Source: Euphorbia lathyris (Eukaryota > Streptophyta > Magnoliopsida > Malpighiales > Euphorbiaceae). From it: DNA of 64,000 bases. Under the pieces are notes generated by a model. That model saw only the letters and a list, made by a program, of their open reading frames with translations. It had not been told where the DNA came from and searched no databases. The stretch covers positions 80,412,441 to 80,476,440 of the forward strand of contig NC_088914.1 in NCBI RefSeq assembly GCF_963576675.1, read 5' to 3'. How positions within the stretch are numbered: the first letter of the stretch is position 1; the number at the start of each line of letters is the position of its first letter. Both the position numbers and the translations under genes were made by a program. Of the stretch, positions 43,905-54,922 are shown piece after piece.

Positions 43905-45232
43905 TGGGTAAATTTCATCAATGGTGTACAACCTTTGCCCTATTTCATACTTTGATGTACAACCTTCAATTTGTCTCACTACTATATATGAACTTATAGG
44001 TGACCTCCCACTTTGATGTACAGCAGGTAAAAATGACCGGTCAACGCTAAGTCAATGCGCCACCTCAGCTTTGACCGGTCAAAAACTAAAAAAAATTCAA
44101 CAACTTAATACAAAATTACTTCTATACCCCATATCCCTCCATCTATTCATCTTCTTCATCCACTTCTTTATCTCTCTTCAAATTTCTTTCTCTCTAACTC
44201 CTCTCTCTTTAACCTCTTTCTCTCTCTTCAAATAAACTCTTATCAATTCTATACTCGAATTTTGCTGTCTACTGAGCTGGTGTAAACTGTTCCGTCGACG
44301 GAGACAACATGTTGTTCGAAGTCTTAAGGGATGAGGAAAGGAAAAGTCTACCCATGCTAGAGATCAAATAAAATTAATAAATAAACTTTAAATTATTTTA
44401 TGACATGTACTCTGAATACAACCCAAAACATTGACCACAATAATGAGATTTAACCTATTTCTTCATCTTCATATCTTGACCACATCTGTTACCAATTTGA
44501 AAATCTCAATGAAAGAGATGCATATGAAAATCCCAATTAACCCACTTCACTCTGTTTCCAGCAATGCTGAATCCACCATCTGGTACATTATAAGCCATTG
44601 TTTTATCAACATTCGTACCAACCAACGACATAAACTTCTGGCAAATTCAATCCTCTTTTCTCAATCGATTCAACTATGAATTTTGGGTATTTCAAAGGCA
44701 ATTTGCTGGCTAAGAAACTCTAATTTATTCCCATCTGTTCCAGCAATTTCTCCTTCTCTTCCTCGATTCCCTTCTCAAATTTCCAATTCAAGCTTTCTCT
44801 GATTGTCCTTTGAATCTGAAATTGGGATTTTGTTAGTCTAGGCCAAAAAAATGTCTGGGCGTGGAAAGGGAGGCAGGGGTTAGTAAAGGGAGGAGTCAAG
44901 GAGAGAAGAGTAGTTAGAGGGAGAAATGGAAAATTAGAAAGAGAAACTATGAAAGCTACTGTTTTGGTAATCGAAGAAGATGGAACTCGAGTGTAATGGA
45001 AAAATATGGAAGATAGGGTATAATAGTAATTGAATATAAGTGGGTCCCGCGTTTTTTAAGGAATGAATGAGTTAAAAAAGGTCAAATTGAAGGTTTGACC
45101 AGTCATTTTTATCTATTGTACACTAAAGTGATATATCACCGTAAGTTCGTATATATTAGTGAGACAAATTAAAGGTTGTACATCAAAGTGTGATTTAAGG
45201 TAAAGGTTGTACACTATGGGTGAATTTTACCC
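43905..45232. mobile_element. Mutator-like element carrying a histone H4-like fragment
   Basis: Long inverted ends start TGGGTAAATTTCATCAATGG and end ATGGGTGAATTTTACCC. Arms pair for over 150 bp (TGTACAACCTTTGCC, TTTGTCTCACTA, AAATGACCGGTCAA versus complements). Flanks are 9-bp CTTTCTTTT (43896-43904) and CTTTCTTCT (45233-45241), one mismatch. The interior is pyrimidine-rich leader-like DNA and broken coding sequence without transposase. Confidence 0.8.
44851..44905 (+). pseudogene. Histone H4 N-terminus fragment captured by a Mutator-like element
   Basis: ATGTCTGGGCGTGGAAAGGG encodes MSGRGKGG, the invariant H4 start. The next bases GGCAGGGGTTAGTAAAGGG align to H4 KGLGKGG with one base lost and a G-to-T stop. 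Similarity ends after GGAGTCAAGG. It is non-functional. Confidence 0.75.
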
Positions 45233-45656
45233 CTTTCTTCTTGTGCTGATGTAACATCTCTGCCTGCCTATTAGGCTTTAGAATCGGAAAGTCTTACCTC
45301 GGGGCACTATAATAATATATTTATTTACTTCTTGCAAATTTACATAGATACTTGTTATTTTGGTACCTACTACACTACTAATTTAAGAGTTAATGCAATT
45401 TCAAGCCTAGTTGATTAAAAATGAGTTTTTTCTATTAACATAAAATGCGCAACTTCAAATCAAATTGAGTGATCAGAACGGTGTGTTGGAGCGAGGATAG
45501 AACAAGAAATTACACATAAAAAACCTCATTTTCATCAATAAACTTGAAATTGTATCAATTGATAAACGTTAGGTTTAAAATTGCATTATTTTGTAAATGA
45601 ATGCTAATTGCTCTCTCCTAATAACCATATGACTAAATCTGTATCTTATTCCTTCT

Positions 45657-46020
45657 AGATTGACAAGAATGGAGTCTACCTTGGATTCAATGCTTCTAAA
45701 AACAGGTTCTTTCCTTTCTGTTTTCTTCTCTCGCACAACTTGTAACAACCTTTCAATTTAATCTCTGAGTTCATCACGAATTGGATACTGAGTCGCTTTG
45801 CCTATTCCAACGCCACGCTTAATGTATTTAACCTCTACTGAAATCTCAATCGAATCCCTTTCTTGTTCTACCTGCATAACCTTACTTGGATTTTATCTAG
45901 TTCTTGCTTAAGTTTGTTGGACTTTTCTTGGCATCACCAACATTATAAGATGGTCAGTTATCCAAAACCAATTATTGAACTTAGGATTCCAACCAATTAA
46001 TTAGTTCAATTAAATAGGCC
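45657..46020 (-). pseudogene. Second copy of the RPW8-like gene, 5' part
   Basis: 45657-45950 matches 38788-39090, covering MQVEQERDSIEISVEVKYIK-type N-terminus to the ESKVDSILVNL region, with TAA where the first copy has Ser/Glu-region coding (near 45757). The ATG aligned to 39005 is at about 45876. The middle third of the gene is missing and replaced by 41476-45656. Confidence 0.8.
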
Positions 46021-46745
46021 TAATACATCACTAGCTCATTGAATTTGTCCATAATAATAGATTATAAGTGTCCCACCAGCTCATTGAACTTGATTATTTT
46101 ATATCATCAAATCTCTAAACTTGTTCATAAAAGTAGATTAGCTCCGTGAACTTTATAAATGTCTCACCAACTCCCTAAACTTGCTTATTCGGTAACAATT
46201 AAATACAAAAACCATAATACTAACTTCCGTGAACTTTTTGTATTTAGTTGTTATGTAATAAACAAGTTTAGGGAGTTGGTGAGACATTTATAAAGTTCAA
46301 TGAGTTAATCTCCTTTTATGGACAGACTCGGGGAGTTAGTGATACGGAATAATCAAATTCAAGAAACTAGTGAGACACTTGTAAAGTTTAAAGAGTCAAT
46401 CTACTGGTAATGTATAAAGCCAATTAAGTATGGAGTCAGTTAGGTCCTCCATGAATTATGTTCTTTGGCTTCTCAATCAATAAAGGCATCAGTATCTTTC
46501 ATCAATTCCCTTCCACATAATCATCTGGTTTAGAGAATAAGCATCTAACCTTTAATTTCTACAAGTTTTCTTTTTCTCTTGTTCCCTCACAATTCACAAC
46601 CAAAATTTTAAAATATGAATGTATCTTTTTCTTTTATAAGATACAAAGCAAAGAAAAGAAAATAAAATGAACGGGATAATATCCAAATTGTTCCTCCACG
46701 TATTTGGAGAGAGAAAATAAAAGTGTGATTTTTATTTTTCAGATG
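46020..46745. repeat. Hairpin repeat and duplicated upstream flank of the RPW8-like copy
   Basis: 46020-46400 is an inverted repeat (CTCCCTAAACTTG / CAAGTTTAGGGAG; GTGTCCCACCAGCTCATTG / complement). 46440-46745 matches 39500-39760 (ATCAATAAAGGCATCAGTATC, GAGAATAA(A/G)CATCTA). Together they extend the segmental duplication upstream of the gene. Confidence 0.65.
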
Positions 46746-46946
46746 TTTTGAATCTTTATCCTATGATTCTAATAAGTCTAAATCTAACGGTAAATAACTA
46801 AATACTACATGGTCATTAAGGTTCATGTGATCAAAATCGATATTTAGAATGAAAAGCAAAAAGAAGCTACCAAAACGACCCATTAAATTTTCAATTGTTT
46901 TGTTTAACTCAATGTTATAACTAAGGAGTTTATTCTTTGATATTAA

Positions 46947-48275
46947 GGGCTCGTTTAGTTTACCTGTTGAGGGTGTTTGTTTCAGCTTTTCGGAAGAGCG
47001 TTTAGCGTTTCACTCCAAACCGTGGGAAATATAGCGTTTGGTTAGGTTTATATAACCGCAGCGTTTAGCATTTTCTCTGGAAACTGCACCGTTTTGGATC
47101 GTTTCATGAAAAACTCATATTTAGAGCTTTTCATAAATAATTGTTTGTAGTTATTTGTTATTAACAAAATTATCTTTCTTATTTCCACAAAATATGTTTA
47201 TTCTTTAACATTATTTATATTTCTACAACATAATTACCGGAAGAACAAAGTTTTGTTGCGTTTAATAAAAAATTTATTTTTTATATGGATTATTTTTATT
47301 AATTTGTGTAACACATTTTTTATTTTAAAATAGGATAATGTGCAAATATACCCCTAACATTTTTAGCTAAGAGTAATTTTACCATTAACGTCTAAAATGA
47401 TGCAATTATACCCCTAATGTTGGTATCCAAAAACAATTGTACCCCTAACATTGACAAGTGGGTCAATTTGAGAAATAATTTATCAAACTGTCTTTTTGGT
47501 CATGAATATTGTCATCTACACTTCACATTTGCACCATTTTATCATCGTTAGTAATAGATCACAAACATATGATTAGACGTGAAATTTTTTTAAGAAAATA
47601 AAAAATATATATTGTCTTTTATACGAGTTGGACAAAAAAATTTCAAATATTTCGTCGAATTTATAAATATTAATTTTCAATTTTATTATGATATCACTAA
47701 AAAATATGAAATCTCATTTTTAGAACTACTAGTATGTGCAATTGGTGTATAATAAGAAATAAAAATATCTATGTTTTCTAATAATATCTGAAATCGATCC
47801 AGCTTGCCAATTTTAGGGGTAAAATTGCTCTTAGTTGCCAGCATTATGGTTAAAATTATTCCTAGTTGTAAACGTTATGAGCATTTTTTTCACATTTTTC
47901 CTTTTATAATTTCATCGTTGACTAATTTATAACATGTCTAGTTTAGATATTTTACATCCGAACAGCAACCGTTCAATATAATTTTACCAAACACTAATAA
48001 TTAAACAACTAATAACAAACAGCTAACAGCTTACTGCAAACAGCTAACAGCAACCGCAACAGCTATTAGCTAACAGCTGAACCAAACAGACCCGTTGTTT
48101 GTGTTTGCTGTTTGAAAAAACGGATTTTCCAAAAAACATGGATTCTCTCTTTTTGCAAAAAGCTACTTTTGAACTATAAAAGCCAAACAGGAGTTATCTA
48201 ACCAAACATTTAAAATTGTCTTTTTTTTTTAAATGAGAAGACAAACAGAAGGAAAATGAGTTTCCAAACACCCAC
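46947..48275. mobile_element. Nested MITEs, copy B of the 1.1-kb element inside a second MITE
   Basis: The inner element 46969-48094 is homologous to 35195-36298. It sits in an outer MITE whose ends are GGGCTCGTTTAGTTT and CCAAACACCCAC, with TAA on both sides (46944-46946 and 48276-48278). An uninterrupted relative of the outer MITE is at 59954-60159. Confidence 0.6.
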
Positions 48276-48279
48276 TAAG

Positions 48280-49003
48280 TCTAACAGCATTATTCTGATC
48301 AAGGGATTTTAGATTTAGGTCTCGTTTGTTTGTCGGAAAATATTGGGTAAAGAAAAAATATTGTCGGAAAATAAAATATTTTCCCTCTAACAGTCTCTAA
48401 AATTTGAAGAGATGAAGTTAAAAAATCAATTTCAGCGGCCTCTTAATGACTCCTCAAAGAGTCTCTACATTCTCTCTTTTAGTGTCTTTTTATTTCATTT
48501 TTATTAATAATTTATTATTGATTAGTCTCTCTCCTCTCACTATTGGTAAATAAATAAACAATAATGAATAGTTTTAATGATAAGGTAATAAATAAGAAGA
48601 AAATATGAGTAGTACTGTTGGAGTTGATATGTATTAGTCACATCTCACGTTACTAAAAATTAATTGTTTATATTATTTTTAGAAAGTGGACTAAAAGTTT
48701 CTTACATAAGTAACTAAATTTTATAAAGGCTTAGTAGATCCTTATTTCATGTACTTGACTCCAACTTTAACTAATGAAGTTTTAAAAGTTCAAAATGTTT
48801 TTTTTATTCTTATTCAATTACATCCAGTAATTTTTTATTTTTCAATAGAGTTTGTTGGAAATAGAAAATGAGAAACATTTTCGGTCACGTATCAAAATGT
48901 TTGCTACATGTTAAAAAGACAAATGAGTATGAACTTTTAAAAATTTATAAGACAGTTAAAACTTGAAGTTATTGAATGTAATCCTACAACATTAGCAAGC
49001 TAC
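48280..49003. other. Non-coding AT-rich sequence
   Basis: No gene seen. 48320-48380 contains CGTTTGTTTGTCGGAAAATATTGG and its partial repeat, probably a MITE remnant. Confidence 0.3.
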
Positions 49004-49168
49004 TGAATATAATTGAACACAAAAATATAGAGTTATGTAGAAGTTTTGGAAGTTTGGGTAGAGTTATAAGTTTTGAGTCGATTAAAATGAATATAATTGA
49101 ACACAAAAATATAGAGTTATGTAGAAGTTTTGGAAGTTTGGGTAGAGTTATAAGTTTTGAGTCGATTA
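49004..49168. repeat. 85-bp tandem duplication
   Basis: Two near-identical units starting TGAATATAATTGAACAC at 49004 and 49089. Confidence 0.9.
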
Positions 49169-49239
49169 TAAAAAGTAAGATGTATCAATTCATCTTCTTG
49201 TTAATTGGATTTTCTTCTTTTTCGAGTTGCAGTCTTCTA

Positions 49240-49569
49240 TTTGAGGAGGAAGAAGGAAGATTGTCTTTCTTTTTTCTCCTTACACCATTCTGTTGTTTTA
49301 TTTTTCTTCTTCTTTGTTCAATAAATTGTAGTTGGATTGCATATATTTCAATGAATCTCTTATTCCGCTTGAATTGCATCTATTGTTTATTATCTTTTCA
49401 TTTATAATATTTTCTGATTTAGCAAGAGCAGAAATGGTAGATCTTATTCATAGATCACTACATCTACGTGGTTGCAAAAGAAAGGATCCAGATCCGAAGA
49501 TTCAGAAGGGTTTAAATGTTGAAGATTTGATTACAGGTGCCTCTCTGCAAATTTGGAGTTTCAAGAAAT
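49240..49569 (+). pseudogene. Unidentified duplicated locus, copy 1 (left part)
   Basis: Homologous to 53826-54160: GGAGGAAGAAGGAAG, then a coding-like stretch FSDLARAEMVDLIHRS, LRGCKRKDPDPKIQKGLN, EDLI. It resumes after the copia at 53454. Upstream ORF 49054-49407 may be part of it. Family not recognised; the Cys/Lys-rich middle is the best conserved part. Confidence 0.4.
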
Positions 49570-49574
49570 ATATG

Positions 49575-52500
49575 TGATAGAATTGGAATCCTTGCTTGGT
49601 TCATTCCTTTCACTAATATTTATACAATAATTACAAATAAATATCCCTATAATTAAGATCCTAACTAGGTAATTGAAATACAATCAAATTGTGATTTTCA
49701 CAAGATTTTAGGGATAGAATATGGTAACAGATAAAATATGGTAACAGAAAGTTGACTTATTCTAATACACCCCCTTAGTCGAAACGGGAGGAGGATGTAC
49801 GTTGAGACTAGAGCGGAAGTCTTCGAACAATTGAATTGGTAGACCTTTGGTGAAAATATCTGCAATTTGGTGACAAGAAGGTATATGGAGAACCCGAACT
49901 TCACCACGTGCCACTTTCTCCCGAACAAAGTGAATATCCATTTCAATATGCTTTGTGCGTTGATGTTGAACAGGATTTCCCGGAAGGTAAATGGCACTCA
50001 CATTATCACAATAGACCAAGGTGGCGGTGGGGAGAGGGTGGTGAAGCTCGAGGAGGAGGTTGCGGAGCCAACATGTTTCAGAGACGACATTGGCGACGCC
50101 TCGGTATTTGGCTTCAGCACTAGAGCGAGAGAGTTGTTTTGTAGACCATGAAAGCAAATTGTCACCTAGATATACACAATAGCCAGAAATTGACCAACGG
50201 GTGTCCGGGCATCCGCCCTAATCCGCATCGGTGTAGGAGACCAATTTGTTGAGTGATGTGCGATGAAGATGAAGACCCGGACAAAGAGTTCCCTGAAGGT
50301 ACCAGATTATCCGTTTGAGTGCATTCATGTGATGGGTGCACGGATCATGCATAAATAGACAAATTTGTTGCACGACATAAGCGATGTCCGGTCTCGTGAG
50401 AGTCAAGTACTGTAAGGCTCCGGCAAGGCGACGATAAGAAGTGGGATCATGATACGGATTGCTAGAGGAGGTGCTGAGCTTAACTTTGGTGTCAATGGGT
50501 GTGAGACACGGTTTGCAGGTTGACATATCGGCTTTCTTAATAATTTCAACTGCATATTTTTCGTTGGGAGAGAAAGAGGCCATCGGATGTGCGAGTGACA
50601 AAAATACCCAAAAAAATCACTTAGAGGACCTAAGTCCTTCATAGAAAACTCGGCCCCAAGTTTGGACATGATGGAGTCATGAAGTTGATCTGAAGAGGAA
50701 GCTAAAATGATATCATCAACATAAAGAAGGATGTAAGCAATGTTAGCTCCATCACGATAAATAAATAAAGAATTATCACACCGACTGTGAGTGAAACCCA
50801 ATTGAGCTACAAAAGTCGCAAACCATTGGTACCATGCACGGGATGCTCGCTTAAGTCCATATAAGGATTTTTTAAGTAAGCACACATAAATGGGATGAGC
50901 CGGATCACGGAAACCTGGCGGTTGAGACATGTACACTTTTCATGTAGGTCACCATGTAAGAAGGCATTCTTGACATCAAGGTGGTGAAGACTCCAATTTT
51001 TAGAGAGAGTGATGCTAAGAACGGCTCGGATGGTGGCAGGTTTGACAACTGGACTGAAAGTCTCCCCACAGTCGATACCAGCTTGTTGTCCGGCGCCATT
51101 GCCGACAAGGCGTGCTTTGTGACGAGAAAATGAGCCATCTGAATTGTATTTAAGCCTGAAAATCCAGAAACTTGGAATAACATTAGCATTAGACGGACGG
51201 GGTACTAAGACCCACATCTTATTTTTAATGAGAACATCGTATTCATCATGCTTGGATAATTTCCAATTACGGTCATTTAATGCATTATTATGGCTAGTGG
51301 GTAATGGTGAAGGTTTTTGTTAGGTATGAGTGTGTAGGTTCAAAGGCTGCTTTGGTTTGAAGATGCCATGTTGAGCTCCGGTGCGTATCTGAGGAGAGTA
51401 AGGTGGTATGGGTGTCAGGGGTACTGCTGGATGTGAAGTAGTGGGTGGTGAGTGGGGAGTGGTAGGATTTGGATTAGGGGAGTGAGGAGAGGACATTGGA
51501 GTGTATGGGGAGGCTTGCTGGAAACGCTCGGGCGAGAATGGTGGGTATTGGACCGGGAAAGTGGGTTGGGTCGGAAAGCTGGGTGCGGTATGAGAGTCAA
51601 GCTAGGCCGCGTTAGGCATAGCTGGGTCAGTAGGAGGCTGATCCGTTGTAGTGTGGTCCAAGAGTGGAGGGGCAGATTGTATGGTGGCATGTAATGGTAG
51701 TAGTCCTGCACTTAGAAAGTCATAGGAAGATGAACTAGGTTGATTGAGATTATAGAAGGGAAATTTGGACTCATAAAAAATAACATTTCTCGATACAATA
51801 ATTTTATGACTTGATAATTCATAACACTTATATCCGCGATGATGTGATGGATAGTCGAGAAAAACACAAGGTGTCGAGCAGGATTGTAGTTTATTGCGGG
51901 AGGTGGATGGAATTAAGGGATAACATAAACAACCAAAAACCTGAAGATGCGAGTAGCTTGGAACTCGATGAAAGAGAAGGGTGGTGGGTGTTTAAAGGTT
52001 AATTTGGTTATTGGGAAGGGTGTTTAGTAGGTAGGTGGCCATGTGTAGGGCATGGTGCCAAAATGAGGTGGGAAGGGAGGCGTAGGCTAGGAGAGTGCGA
52101 ATGATGTTGTTGATAGTGCGAATTTTTCGCTCGGGTTTTCCATTTTGCGGAGATTTGTAAGGGCATGAGAAGCGAGAAGTCATTCCATGAGCAGCACAAA
52201 AACTATGAAATGAGCTATTGTTATATTCTCTTCCATTGTCATATTGCAAACATTTTATGTCTCTTTGAAATTGGGTTTTGATATAAGCATGAAAGCATGT
52301 GAAAATGGAAAACACCTGTGATTTGTTAGTAATGGGAAAAGTCCATAAGCAATTTGTGCAAGCATCAAGAAATAATACATAATATTTATGGCCACCCAAA
52401 CTGAGTGTGGGTGACGTCCATAAATCACTATGGATAATATCAAAGGGCATAGATGTTACGGATTGAGAAGCATAAAATGGTAATTTAACTTGTTTCCCCA

Positions 52501-53448
52501 AAGGACAAGATTCACAAAAAAAATTATCCCGAAATTTATTACAATCAATCAAATTAGTCTCACGACGGGAATTAAAAATAGGAGCGCCTGGATGACCAAG
52601 TCGATTATGCCATATATCGGGAGAGAAAGCTGCAAAATAGGATAGGGAGGAGATTTTAAACACGGAACTTGTTGTCACATGATATAGATCACCTGTGCTA
52701 TCACATCTCCTTAAAGGCATCCCTGTCTGAAAATCCTTTACAGAAAAACCAAACGGATCAAATTCAACCGAAACATAATTATCAATAGAAAATTTGCGTA
52801 CAGAAACAAGATTTATGATGAGTTTAGGAGCATGAAGTACGTTGTTTAAATTTAAGGGTGGGTGTTGTGAGGGTAATAATGCATTTCCACAACCATAAAT
52901 GGGAATTGTATTGCCATTTCCAACAGTAATAGTACGATTATTTCTCATATAAAAATAAGGCGTGAGAGTACCTCCATTTGTTGTCATATGCGACGTAGCT
53001 ATGGTGTCCATGTACCATTGAACATTGGGTTGTGGAATGGAGAGGGTGTGCATAGCCTCATCGATGTCCGTTGGAGGATAAGAAGAGACACTTGGGGCTG
53101 TTGAAGCGACATGGGCTTACTACTGCGGCCTTGGGTCCAAAATACCGGCCTGTTGAGGTGGGCGGGGAGTTGGGCGGTACGGCTGGGTTGGGTACGGGCA
53201 AGGCGGACTGTTCCAGGCACCCCATTGAGCCCATAGAGGTGGATAGGCCCATGGGACATGGGAATACTGAGTCCCAATAGAATTGGAATCCTTTCACTAA
53301 TATTTATACAATAATTACAAATAAATATCCCTATAATTAAGGCCCTAACTAGGTAATTGAAATACAATCAAATTGTGAGTTTCACAAGATTTTAGGATAG
53401 AATATGGTAACAGATAAAATGGTAACAGAAAGTTGACTTATTCTAATA
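49575..53448 (-). mobile_element. Ty1-copia deletion derivative, TSD ATATG
   Basis: LTRs 49575-49767 and about 53278-53448 are similar but differ by small indels, including ~14 bp missing from the right one. Target duplication ATATG at 49570-49574 and 53449-53453. The 5' LTR runs directly into the C-terminal part of gag: the primer site and most of gag are deleted. The outer LTR start reads TATTAGAA in both LTRs instead of the usual TGTTAGAA. A purine-rich AAGGGGGTG precedes the 3' LTR. Confidence 0.85.
49762..53053 (-). pseudogene. Copia protease-integrase-RT-RNase H remnants
   Basis: 53053-51992: protease WYMDTIATSHMT (Ile for the active-site Gly), then integrase HNRLGHPG...CESCPLGKQ, D in DIIHSDLW, D in CLQYDNGREY, E in NGKPERKIR. 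51711-51400 is a Pro/Thr-rich linker with frame breaks. RT pieces: VWVLVPRP to LVGNG (from 51217), MYMSQPPGF to YVDDIILASS (from 50936), then IIKKADMSTCKPCLTPID (from 50601). RNase H: 50218-49762 including SWSTKQLSRSSAEAKYR and CDNVSAIYL, with TAG replacing Trp after TDAD at ~50217. Multiple frameshifts; inactive. Confidence 0.88.
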
Positions 53449-53453
53449 ATATG

Positions 53454-53800
53454 TTTCATTTGTTGTTTGTTTTATTTGTATATTTAATGGTTTATTTTAC
53501 TTTTTGTAGTCATTTTCTTATTTTTGTGGATTCTGTACTAGACATAACTTGTACTTATGTAAGGTTTTATTTCTTGCTTGAAAGTAAGATGTATTAAGAC
53601 GTTTATAAATGGAAAGTCATGTGTATAGAGAGATGGAACTTACTTTTTTGCCCCTAGTTTGGAATATGTTGCACACGTAATCAAGCTGACGTTAGCCTTT
53701 GAAGAAATGTTCCATATAATGTTACAACTCGTATCAGTAACAAAATAGAGAGAACTGCTCTCTGGAGAAAAAAAACCGTTGTTCCTCTTTCCTTTCTTCT
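53454..53800 (+). other. Right part of duplicated locus copy 1 and spacer
   Basis: GTTTCATTTGTTGTTTG and TTTTTGTAGTCATTTTC at 53454-53560 match 54150-54235 of copy 2, showing that the copia split copy 1. The remainder is non-coding. Confidence 0.5.
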
Positions 53801-53825
53801 CCTTTCTTTTGTGGATCTACATTAA

Positions 53826-54360
53826 GGAGGAAGAAGGAAGTTCCTTCTTCCTCCTCTCAACGGGTTAGGTTTATTGTAAATTTTTTATTGCATTTCTTTT
53901 CGGTCAGTGTTTATATATTTTATTTGATCTCTTTATCCGTTTGAATTGTATCTGTTCTCCATTATTCTATTGTTTATACCTTTTTCGGATTTAGTAAGAG
54001 CGGAAACAATTTATTTTATACGTGGATCAATATATCTACGTGGTTGCAACAAACGAAATGACTCAGATCCGAATGTTCGGAAGGGTCTAAATGATGAAGT
54101 TTTGATTGCAGTTGCTTTTCTGCGGATTTGGATTTCAATGAAGTATACGTTTTTTTGTTTTTTTGTTGGTTTTGTACCTTTTATGGCTTTTTATGCTCTT
54201 TGTAGTCATTTTCGTCCTATTGTGGATTTTGTAAGGTTTTTTTACCTTTCTTATTTCTTGTTGTACTTGTTCTTTTCGTATCTAATGAAGATATATGCAT
54301 TTTCATCCAAAAAAAAGTGGGTAAGATTAGACCAGGTTTGGAAATATTTTTTTTGGTAGA
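53826..54360 (+). pseudogene. Unidentified duplicated locus, copy 2
   Basis: The ORF 53946-54359 (137 codons) includes FSDLVRAETIYFIRGS, LRGCNKRNDSDPNVRKGLND, and a hydrophobic C-terminal half rich in Phe. It is homologous to 49330-49569 plus 53454-53560. The shared coding-like core suggests a once-real exon or a transposon-carried segment. Function unknown. Confidence 0.4.
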
Positions 54361-54922
54361 AAGGTTTGGATTTTTTTTTTTTTTTTTTTTTTGATAAGAA
54401 GATTTGGAAATATTTAAGTGCAAGCAAATATATTAGGCCGGTTAGGCTTCGGCCAGCATTTTCCGTGATCAGCCACCTAAACCTGGACTGTCCACAAACA
54501 AGTCTATGCTCTAAACATTAATACTACTCATATAGAAGCTAACCTCATGTTTCATAAATAAATGAATCATATGATCTCAAGCTTTCATTGGTACTCCTTA
54601 TGTTTCACTTTCTTATCAAGTAGCAAATTTACTTACTAAGCCTTTGATTTTAGTATGTAGAGAGAAGTTGATGGTAGATCAGATATAATTAACTCAACCA
54701 ATGATAAAAATGCATATCATCTCATTAGAAAATTATTGATATAAGAATACAGTTTTACAATTGTTATTTTTTATTGATAAAATTTGTTGAACTGCATACA
54801 TAATAAATTTTTCTCAACACAAATGGCATAAAGTTTAACCAAAATGTTGTTTTTATGTGCTTCATCTTGGAGAGGAGGTTGATTTTTGGTAGATCTGGTA
54901 ATTATCGTGTTCGTTTCGTGTC
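54361..54922. other. Non-coding spacer with poly-T tract
   Basis: A long T run at 54370-54392. Near 54590-54660 the bases TCACTTTCTTATCAAGTAGCAAATTTACTTACTAAGCC weakly resemble a copia 3' end, too short to call. Confidence 0.3.

Noticed and set aside
51415..51711. Pro-rich 98-codon ORF as a host gene
   Set aside because: It is the linker between integrase and RT of the copia element, read in a shifted frame.
54590..54660. Copia RNase H tail
   Set aside because: A few matching words only, with no continuous frame and no LTR nearby.
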